NCBI GenBank assembly: GCA_031835245.1
Contig: JAVKOQ010000415.1
Span: 1-41,277 of the forward strand
DNA length: 41,277 bases
Reading direction: 5' to 3'
Origin: Balamuthia mandrillaris
Taxonomy: Eukaryota > Discosea > Longamoebia > Balamuthiidae
Of the stretch, positions 33,531 through 41,277 are shown one piece after another. A program made the position numbers and the translations under genes. The notes beneath the pieces are model-generated. The model was given only the letters and a program-made list of their open reading frames with translations. It did no database searches and was not told where the DNA came from. The stretch's first letter is position 1. The number at the start of each line of letters is the position of its first letter.

Positions 33531-36488
33531 GCTCTCTCTCTCTTTGTCTGTCTTGTTCTCTTCTTGGCCGTCTGGTTTGGTAGTGTTTGCGTTTGTGTCT
33601 GTGCGTCTGTTATTGTTTTTTAATCTCGGCAGTTTTGCTGACCTTGCATTGTTGTAGATGTGGTGGAAGCGTCGTTGAAGCTGAAGCCTGATTTGAGACA
33701 AACGGTAAGCATATCTACAATTAACTGCACCAACAGCAAAGGCATCTTGGTCGACTTTACAGAGGAAACAGTAAGTGTATCCACAAGGGTTTTAGATATC
33801 AGCCTCACTACAGCTCCTTCTGGTTTGCTTCACTCCTCTTCTTGCGTGTTTTAATTCTCTCCTCTCTGGTAACCGTCTTGATGATCGATCCATTTTATAG
33901 AGGAGAGTGTGACTTCGGTACGAGCAGGAGAGGCCTCTTATTCAGCGCTGGTCTTTGGGATCTCAAACAGCGGCCGGTCTTCCAGTTTGGGCACAAGTTG
34001 CGTCTGGGAGTTTCCACGCGATGTAAGCGTGCCCTCCAGCCAAGGCTGCAACGAGCCAGTTCTAATGGATGGTGTCCAGCAAGTAAGCTGTCCTATGGAT
34101 GTTCCTCCTGGAGATAACGCCCGGAACATGTTGATTCGAGTGGATGCTGCCTCCACCTTGACACGGTTACCTTATTCGATGCTTTGCACAGATGAGAATG
34201 GTCAAGCCGTTCCTCTATTCGAAGGAAGCTTGTCAGTCGAAACCTACGCCAGCAACATGGATATCGAAGTAGAGTGGTTGAATCCACCATCAGTTAACAA
34301 CAACGACACCAAAAGGGGCGGACCTGCCGCTCTACGTGCCGAGAGCAGCAATGTACGTTTTTGTTCAAAACAACACTCTACCACTGTGCTAATGTGATTC
34401 TTTCTGTTTTCCATTCAATTTATGCTACGATGAACAGGGGAGCGAAGGAGGAACAGACCTTAAGTTCGAGGTTGAGATGAAAAGTGCTGGTCCTTCTTGG
34501 GCACGTGGCGTTATTTGTAGGCTTCGCTTCTTACGAATGGACGGTGGTGCTTCTTTGGCCACCTCCGATTTCTCCTCTTCGCTTCCATGCGAGGAACACG
34601 CAGAACAATCAGCCACCAAGGAAGTAACATGTACCATCGGAGATGTTAGCACCATAGAAATCACTCAATTCAACTTTAGTCTTGTCACGGAGGAAACGTT
34701 GGGCAACATCTCTATTTCGTTCCACGTTGAAAGCGACACCACCAATAGTTTTCCATCTACTAGCTTCATCGCCATCTACGACCCAATCTCTGGCGCTGTG
34801 TACTACGTTACGCCAGATGATTCTGGCAGCAGTCAAACTTCAACCTCGCGTGATGACAGCAACAGCAGCACGAGTAGTCACAGTGACCAAGATAACAAAG
34901 ACGAAGAGGGTGATGAAGAAGACAGCGCGAGACTAGCTATATTGCTTCCCTCTATCATTGGTGGAGTTGGGACATTGTTCATTGTGATGCTGCTTGGACT
35001 CCTGTTGCTGCTAAGAAAGCGACGACAAGCGCAACGGAAGAGGTTCGCCACCGACACCGATGTCGAAATGGAAGATGTCTACGCTTTCAAAGAGGACGTA
35101 CAGCACGGTGACAAACATCTCTCTGCAGCCACAAACACAGGTGACTACCCCAAAGCCAGCGTTGCATGGGAAATACCATTTGAGGAGCTTGAGTTTGAAG
35201 AGGAAGTAGGCAAAGGGTAAGTACAGGCGTTTAGTGGTTTAGTTTTTTTCTTCCCAAAGTAACAAAACTAACTCAATGATAGGGCTTTCAGTGTTGTTTG
35301 GAAAGGCTCGTGGCGAGATTCTGAAGTAGCAATCAAACAGGTCACTCCCCCTCCCTCTCATTTTCACTCTTCTCTTCTGTTCTCTGTTTCTGCTTGCATT
35401 GTCTCAATCTGTTCCTATGTACAGCTGAATATTAAACGAGCAGAGGACATAGAAGCTTTTAAAGCAGAGGCGGACCTTATGAAGTCAGTATTGCTATCAT
35501 CTTGTTTCTGTCGTTCGTTTTTTCCTGCGTATTGTCTAACGTAAAAATAAATAGGCGCTTAAGACCTCATGCTAACGTTGTTGCGCTGATGGGAGTGTGC
35601 ATTGAACCAGGGCGACCTTACTGTCTCATCACCGAGTTTCTGCCGCAAGGCAACTTGCGTCGCTTTTTAAGAAGCAAACCAGGAAAAGCTGAACTAAAGA
35701 ACAGTAAGACCTTTATTCGGATGGCCAAGGAAATCGCAGCCGCCATGAACCATCTGCACTCTGAAGGCATTACTCATCGTGACTTGGCCGCTCGTAACGT
35801 TTTGTTAACTAGAGATCTGTCTCTCAAAGTTGCAGGTTCGCCATGTGTTCATTTTTGTCCTTTTCTCTCTCGCTTTGTGGCTGCGTACTTATCCATTTTT
35901 CGTTTTGGCAAAAGACTTTGGCTTATCACAAGAACAAAGAGAATTGGGAATTGATAACTTAGAGACAAACAACCCTCTCCCGTTGAAGTGGTTTGTAATT
36001 CGTACATTCTTTACCTTTATGTGATGCCAACAGTTTTTGGTGCACAAACAGGATGGCCCCTGAATGCTTAACCTCCCAGGTGTTTTCCAGAAAATCGGAT
36101 GTTTGGAGTACATATGATCACAGCTTTTGTGAATGTTTGAACCTGTTCTTTCGTTTCATAACGCTCATCGTTTTCCTTCCTCCAAAAGGTTATGGAGTAA
36201 CTCTGTGGGAAATGGCAAACAAGGGCAAGGATCCTTACCCCGACAAAACGAGCATAGAGGCCGCTGTTGCAATTGCATCCGGCGAAACTCCTTCTATTCC
36301 ATCTCACGCTCCTGAAGTCATCCAAGACGTCATGCAGCAGTGCTTCCAACACAATCCAGAAGACCGGTACGTTTACTATGAGAGAGAAATCTATTTATTT
36401 CTTCAAGTGTTGCTTACTTGAATGTCGCACATACTTTAGGCCAACCTTCAAGGATATTTTACACCTGTTGAAACAGTCACAAAAATGA
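32715..36488 (+). CDS. receptor-like protein kinase with tyrosine-kinase signatures, 12 exons
   Basis: Exons 32715-32931, 33000-33473, 33658-33770, 33903-34352, 34438-35216, 35283-35340, 35425-35483, 35555-35835, 35915-35990, 36052-36107, 36189-36366 and 36440-36488 give 929 residues. A signal peptide (LLLLALALLLGV) is followed by a Cys-containing, beta-rich ectodomain of ~550 residues with N-glycosylation sequons, possibly repeated Ig-like or DUF11-like units (VTPGGILSFNVELYNSGPS). One membrane span (about 583-609) precedes RKRRQAQRKR. The kinase domain (about 665-929) has GKGAFSVVWKG, VAIKQ (K696), HRDLAARN (791-798), DFGLS (811-815), LPLKWMAPE and DVWSYGVTLWEM. HRDLAARN and PLKWMAPE are hallmarks of tyrosine kinases rather than TKL or Ser/Thr kinases. 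The activation loop lacks the usual tyrosine. The exon 3/4 junction is uncertain. Probably a surface receptor; ligand unknown. Confidence 0.88.
33478..33546 (+). repeat. (CT)n microsatellite in receptor-like kinase intron 2
   Basis: About 30 CT units with single interruptions lie at the start of the intron at 33474-33657. Confidence 0.93.
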
Positions 36489-36959
36489 TTTGCTTGGCTT
36501 GTCTAAACGAAAGGCGCTTCTAAAATTGTACAGTACTGAATCAGACATTGTTGGGCCAACGAGCATGTTTTCCGCCAAAACAACCCTTCATTCTCCCACA
36601 TCTGTGAGGGCAAAGCGGTGGGTGGGGGGAGTAATGGAATGTGGATCATGCTGCTAATAAACTTTGGTTGCTTGTCTCTCGTTTTTTTTTCCTTTCCTTT
36701 CTTACTTTTTTTACATTTGTACCCGACTCCTTACAGAAAAGCTTTTACATTTGTACCCGAGGAAGTGTTGCAAACGAAAATAAGGTGGTGGAGCTTACAG
36801 AAAACGCCAATCCATTCTGCCCGAGATCGCTGGGCGGGGAAATAATATTTTGTTCGGGCAATAGCAGACGGAAAAGGATGAAGAAAAGGAAGACTTTTGA
36901 GGAAAAGATAAAAATAGCAGCAAAAAGTTGGTATCGTACCAGTAACGAGGACGAACGCT
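36489..36959 (+). other. intergenic region with short duplicated elements
   Basis: This is the gap between the receptor-like kinase stop and the DUF4336-like start. The 18-mer TTTTACATTTGTACCCGA occurs twice (36709-36726 and 36743-36760). CTTACAGAAAA also occurs twice (36730-36740 and 36794-36804). They may be promoter elements of the downstream gene. No gene seen. Confidence 0.55.
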
Positions 36960-37979
36960 ATGACCCACCAACTACTAAAACTCGTGCTTTTGAGCTTTCT
37001 ACTGGCCAGCGCAATTCAGCTTGCTGTGGCCAAGCTGTTCCAGTATGAACGTGCCACACCGGTGACGTGGTGCAAGATGGACGCCTGTGCTGCTGCCAAT
37101 AGAAATAACACCTGCTGTTGTTCCATGTCCGACCAATGTGCCGAGCCTGTCTTCTCGCGTGAGAACCAGATATCTCCAGGCGTGTGGACCATCCTCTCCC
37201 ATTTTCGCTTCCTCAACAAAGTAGAAACCAACAACAGGATGATATTGGTCCGCATAGAAGAAACAAGCGACCGGCCTGCTGGGATGGCAGCCATCAACGG
37301 CATCGAGCTCTGTCCCGATATTTTGCGTAGCATCGAGCGGGTCCTCAAGATCGAAGGCTTGCCGCTTCGTTGGGTTATCTCCCCTGGGGACTGGCACTAC
37401 CTCTACTTGACGGACTACGAGCACGCCTTCCCCTCTGCCACCATCATGATTCCTCCAGGGCGCATCCAACAAATGGATCCATTGCTCACCAACTACACGC
37501 TCATCAACATGAGCAACCCGTTGACAGAGCTGCTTCCAAGCCTCCATGCTATTTCTTTCCAAGGTCTCAGCCAACCTCCTCCCAACAACACTGTCCATAG
37601 GAACGAGTTGGTGTTTTACCATCCCGCCAGTAGGACGCTGATTGCTGGCGATACCCTGTTCTACCATTCCTGCGCTGCACCTTCACCTGCCCCTCCTGCC
37701 AATACCATCACATTCAACCCTATAGGCAATGCTATGATCCTAGACCCTGTGAAGGTATTCAATGACCCTCTGCTCTTGCTCTGTTCCTATTATCCGGCTG
37801 TGCATCTTACTCATATTTTGTGCAAATAGGCAAGGTATTCAGCAAAGCAAATTCTGGCTCTTCCCTTCCAGCAGTTTATTGACCTTCACGGTCCTCTTGG
37901 CAATGTTGTTCTTTCAAACTCACCCATTCCTGCTACTTCAATGGTAAAGCAAGCGTTAGCTTTTTTGCAAAACCTGTAA
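36960..37979 (+). CDS. secreted DUF4336-like (metallo-beta-lactamase-fold relative) protein, 2 exons
   Basis: Exons 36960-37754 and 37830-37979 give 314 residues. A signal peptide (LLKLVLLSFLLASAIQLAVA) is followed by a short Cys-rich segment (NNTCCCSMSDQC) and a domain matching DUF4336 as I remember it: PGVWTILSHFR, LPLRWVISPGDWHYLYLTDY, AFPSATIMIPPG, NELVFYHPASRTLIAGDTLF, and, only after splicing, ARYSAKQILALPFQQFIDLHGP. DUF4336 resembles the metallo-beta-lactamase fold but lacks the full HxHxDH zinc site, which I also do not see here, so hydrolase activity is unproven. It probably acts in the secretory path or outside the cell. Without splicing the frame would stop at 37829; the spliced tail fits the family better. 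It converges with the propeller gene. Confidence 0.75.
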
Positions 37980-38279
37980 GGTGGTTACATTTGCACAAGA
38001 AGAGGAAGAAGCTGAAAAAAACAAGGGAAACAACTCAAACAAGATGCAACAAGAAAGGCTCAATAAAACAGTCCATGACTTGTGAAGTTGTTGTTGTTGT
38101 TGTTGGATATTTTTTTACACTCATATGAGCTTCATATTCGCAGCATATTGGCATTACAAGAAGAGTTTGCCAACAAGGATTTTATCTGCGCTTCTTCGAG
38201 TTGTCCTTCACTGCTGACAACGAAGCGACTGCCTGTTGCTGCCTCTTTCTCGAGGTCTTTGTGTAAGCAACTAAAATTT
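37980..38279. other. convergent 3' region with (GTT)n run
   Basis: Tail-to-tail gap between the DUF4336-like gene and the propeller gene. It contains a GTT trinucleotide run at about 38085-38104. No gene seen. Confidence 0.6.
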
Positions 38280-40239
38280 TCAAACGGTTTGTGAAGAGAA
38301 AGAATAAAGGTAACCCAAGTGGTCGAAGGCATATAAGTTAGAATGAACAGCGACCGGCATTCCTGTGAGACCTGACTTGAGAGTTAAGGTCTGGAGCACT
38401 TGTCCAGTCTCGATGTCAACGATCCATATGCCCCTTCCCCCTCTGCTTGCGGACCAATCATTTCTCGATGTTCCTGATCCTATTTGTTTTAAACTTTTTC
38501 AGGAAACAAAAAAAACAAACAAAATCAGAGAGAGAGAGAGAGAGAGAGAAGAGCGTAGCAAACCTATGATAGCAACTCCTTCATGGGGAAGGATGGCAGC
38601 GCTGGACCTGATGCCGCCATCCGTAGGGATGGACCAGTGCAGCGTCCCTGTGCTTGCATCCAAGCAATAGATAGATTGGTCGCTGCTGCCGACCACCACC
38701 AAGTTGCGTGTTGGATCGATGGATGGCGATGACATGATTGATCCTTGCGTTCTATAGTGCCATTCCTGTTTTTGTTTGTTCGCATTAACAAAGAGAAGAA
38801 TAAGTAAAAAAGTCCAAAAGAACAAACCATGTTGCCAGTGAATTTGTTGAGAGCATAGATAGTCCTGTCCCAGGAGGTGAAGTAGACGAGGTCGCGATAA
38901 ACCATTGGAGTGGACTTGATGTCTCCATTCTTGCCCCTGCCATAGTGGGTAAGAGATTTAAACTCCCATTCTCTTGGCACTTGGATAGTTCTATCCCAAA
39001 AGTTTGGCTACAAGAGAAACAAGGAAAGATAAGCAAAAGAAAGTAGTGCCGAGAAAAGGAAGAAGAAAGAATCAGGAGAAAGACAAACCTGAGGATTGTG
39101 AGTATCGCCAGACTTTAAGTGGGCAGTAACGTTCCAGCAGGATAACAGGCCGCTGTTGTCACCCATAAAGGCCAATCCTGTCTCTTCGTCGAATGCTGGA
39201 CTTGAATGACAATAATCATCTTTTACAACAAAGGATTAGAAGAAGGTAATTTTCGATGAAGAAGAAACCGAGTACCAAGAAGTTGTGATCTAAGGACCTC
39301 TGTGCCAGTATTCTTATCTAGGCCAACGAGCCATCCACCAGATTGGCCTCTGAAGACCTCCACTCCTATCAAGAGCGTGTCCCTAAATACCAATGGCGAG
39401 GCACCAATGTAGCCTCCTACTTTGTTTATCCACACAAGCTCTCCTTTATGTCTGTCGATGCCATACATGTGACCATCGTACCCTCCAATATAAACCATAT
39501 CGCCATTGACTGTGGGAGTGCCATGAATACCTTTGGCATGATGTTTGCATTGATACTCCCATAGCACCTGAATTGTTGAAACACATGAGAAAAAGACAGA
39601 GAAGCATGGAGAAGAGAGAAGAGAGAAGAGAGAAGAGAGAAGAGAGCAGAGGGAAGAATTTGAGGGTAGAAACATAAGAACAAGACAAAGAAAAGTAACC
39701 TCTCCACTTGCACGAGAGGCAGCGAGTAGGGTTCCACGGTCAGTGCCAATGTAGATGACATCTTCCGCAACAGCAGGACTGGACTTGGAGGCACCGTATG
39801 TATCATAGTTTAGCCGTGGGGTCTCCCAATCCTTCGTGTAGAGGGTCAGTCCCTCGCCTGGTCCACCAGCAGCTCCATGGGGCGTTTTGGAGGGGGCAAA
39901 CGTCGGCAGCAGGGACCAGCCTCTGCGCCTCAACCGTTCGCGAAGTATGGCTGTGTAGCCAGAGGTAGTTTGAGGAGGAGCTGCGCCCGTTCTGGCATTG
40001 TCGTACCGAAAAGTTAAGGCTGCCATACGGGAAGTAGAAGAGGAGGAAGAAGCAGAAGGAGCAGCAGTGATGAAGGAAAGAGCGACATAGAAGACGAGGG
40101 AGGAGAGGAGGAGGAGGAAGAGAAGGTACTGGAGCTGTTTACAAGGAGGGGCGTAGCGCAACTGGATGAAGAGTCTTTGAACTTGATTCCAGAAACTCAC
40201 CCTTCTTCCTTTGGAGGTTCGCTCAAAGTCTTCTTTCAT
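38280..40239 (-). CDS. membrane-anchored PQQ-type beta-propeller protein, 6 exons
   Basis: Exons 40239-39700, 39567-39269, 39200-39089, 39007-38828, 38765-38564 and 38479-38280 give 510 residues. A basic cytosolic N-tail (~35 residues) precedes one hydrophobic span (LLFLLLLSSLVFYVALSFI), giving a type II orientation with the bulk in the lumen or outside. The rest shows repeated PQQ/outer-membrane-assembly-type blades: SSPAVAEDVIYIGTDRGTLLA, GTPTVNGDMVYIGGYDGHMYG, STPMVYRDLVYFTSWDRTIYALN and SSPSIDPTRNLVVVGSSDQS, each a xSPxV..D.VY.G..DG.ly.ld unit followed by a G.l.W strand. Such propellers bind proteins or, in bacterial enzymes, PQQ. No dehydrogenase catalytic residues can be assigned, so binding or scaffolding is likelier. 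Intron 5 holds a CT repeat on the sense strand. Head-to-head with the F-box gene. Confidence 0.85.
38528..38549. repeat. short (GA)n tract in propeller gene intron 5
   Basis: About ten GA units on +, CT in the transcript, within the intron at 38563-38480. Confidence 0.8.
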
Positions 40240-40510
40240 TCGCTTTTATTGCATTACTTTCTTTTTCTTGTACACTGTCGACAGTAATGCGCTTCCCTGA
40301 ACCCAAGAGCTGGCGTATGCAAGGCTTCAGTTTCGCCTGTCAGTGTCGCTTGGTTGGCATAAAGCTCCTGCCGGACTGGTGATCTGTTCTTCTTCTGTTC
40401 TTTTTTCAGCTGCTTCTGTTTCAGCTTTCTCCCTTTGCTTCTTCCTTGTTTTCCTTATCACTGACCTATTCTTGTGGCAGAAGAAATAACATATTAAAAA
40501 AAGAAAAAAA
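40240..40510. promoter_or_regulatory. divergent region between the propeller gene (-) and F-box gene (+)
   Basis: A 271-base head-to-head gap with no gene. It has T/C-rich sequence toward the F-box gene and an A-run just before its ATG. Confidence 0.4.
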
Positions 40511-40993
40511 ATGCAGCACAACGAAGGCAAAAACTTGCCAAGAACAAAGACACTAATAGCAACAGCTCCAATGATGAACGCGACTCCAACGATGAACAGG
40601 ACTCACGTGTACCTCTTACCTAGTGAGATTTTAATTGCTATCTTTAGCTTTTTGGACGTGACATCTCTTGCCAGTGCATCATGTACATGCCACCGGTTGC
40701 TCTCTCCCTCTGTTCTGAAATATCTCTTTGATTCAGTGATCCTCGTTCTATTGGCTTTCTCACTTTGTTGTTCTTAATGGTTTAGCTGGTATGCTGCATC
40801 AACTGATGAGTACTTATGGAAGTTACTATGGTTGAAAGTGTGTCCTGCACCAAGCTTGCAAACCTTTTTTCTTAATGAGTCAAAAGATGCAGCCTATAAG
40901 TTTGTGAAACAGGCACACCTTATAGAAAAAAGTTCATTTTGTTTTGATTATCACATGGCCACTGTGAAAAAACGGTTTGTTGTGTTTTGTTAG
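40511..40993 (+). CDS. small F-box protein, 2 exons, possibly incomplete at 3' end
   Basis: Exons 40511-40695 and 40786-40993 give 130 residues. After ~37 polar residues the F-box reads LLPSEILIAIFSFLDVTSLA, then SCTCHRWYAASTDEYLWKLL across the splice junction. This is the LPxEIL...FLD..SL...SCtCr.W...DeyLWk pattern that binds Skp1 in SCF ubiquitin ligases. The donor CG|GTTGCT was chosen because it alone restores the W-x(n)-D-x-x-LW end of the motif; without splicing the frame ends at 40777. No substrate-binding repeats follow. Either this is a minimal F-box protein, or the true last exon lies past the window, since CG|GTTTGTTG at 40974 is a possible donor. Confidence 0.75.
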
Positions 40994-41277
40994 AAAGGGC
41001 GAATAACACGAACGGACGGGGCCAAAACGTATTATTCAAGAGGGAACAAAGGAACAAAGAGTGTCAGGAGAGAAAGGTGTGGTGTGAACTAAACAAAACT
41101 AACTAACTAAAAGAAAGAGAGAAGGAAGCAACGGAATAAAAGGAAGAAGCCTAGCGATGTGGCAGCAGGCGATTGGTCCACGTCAAGGATGTCGACAGGA
41201 AGAAAAGGAAAGGAAAGGGGCAACAGAACTAATATGTTGAGAGTAATTCTCAACATCACTCCCTCTTCCGTTAGAGT
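40994..41277. other. right-edge sequence, no gene recognised
   Basis: The last 284 bases follow the F-box stop codon. They may be 3' UTR, an intron of a longer F-box gene, or the end of a minus-strand gene to the right. No frame is convincing. Confidence 0.4.

Noticed and set aside
37755-37829. Read-through C-terminus of the DUF4336-like protein
   Set aside because: The sequence after GTATTC is intron-like, and splicing to 37830 restores a family-like tail.

Overview
This is nuclear DNA from a compact, intron-rich protist genome, most likely an amoebozoan. A centramoebid such as Balamuthia or Acanthamoeba is my best guess, but it is inference. Three things point that way. EF-1alpha lacks the roughly 12-residue insertion that marks animals and fungi. 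There is an SH2-carrying kinase of the Shk type known from Dictyostelium and relatives. There is also a transmembrane kinase with tyrosine-kinase signatures, of the sort reported from Acanthamoeba. No transposon, virus-like element, rRNA or convincing tRNA was seen.

Layout, left to right: 3' end of an acidic nuclear-type protein (+); intronless EF-1alpha (+); XPD/ERCC2 helicase of TFIIH (-, 12 exons); a LOG/lysine-decarboxylase-like nucleotide phosphoribohydrolase (+, 7 exons); ubiquitin-S27a (-, 3 exons); a CRIB/coiled-coil/polyproline/WH2-CA protein that looks like a WASP-type Arp2/3 activator (+, 6 exons); YL1/VPS72/Swc2 of the SWR1/SRCAP remodeller (-, 7 exons); a leucine-rich-repeat protein ending in an unfamiliar Cys-rich domain (+); an APC-family polyamine/amino-acid transporter (+, 6 exons); a tiny stand-alone copy of that same Cys-rich domain (-); an RSPRY1-like RING-SPRY protein (+, 7 exons); a small TMEM65-like membrane protein (+, 3 exons); an unrecognised 443-residue helical protein (-, 5 exons); an Shk-type SH2 kinase (-, 10 exons); a receptor-like tyrosine-kinase-like protein (+, 12 exons); a secreted DUF4336-like protein (+, 2 exons); a membrane-anchored PQQ-type beta-propeller (-, 6 exons); and an F-box protein (+, 2 exons).

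Exon models were built by hand from GT-AG boundaries and family alignment held in memory. Every multi-exon model sums to a whole number of codons, which supports them, but individual junctions remain predictions. Introns are short (about 57-200 nt) except where expanded by microsatellites. Many carry a CTAAC-like branch site followed by an A-rich spacer directly before AG, with the pyrimidine tract upstream of the branch site. Most intronic microsatellites are pyrimidine-rich on the transcribed-sense strand.

The genes do not form an operon or pathway. Several pairs are divergent with short shared promoters (XPD/LOG, S27a/WASP-like, YL1/LRR, Cys-domain gene/RSPRY1, Shk/receptor kinase, propeller/F-box), where recurring motifs appear: CRE-like TGACGTCA sites and a composite GTTCGAC..GTAACAAC element. 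The most novel items are the shared LRR/stand-alone Cys-rich domain, the unusual WASP-like architecture, the receptor kinase, and the intron architecture.
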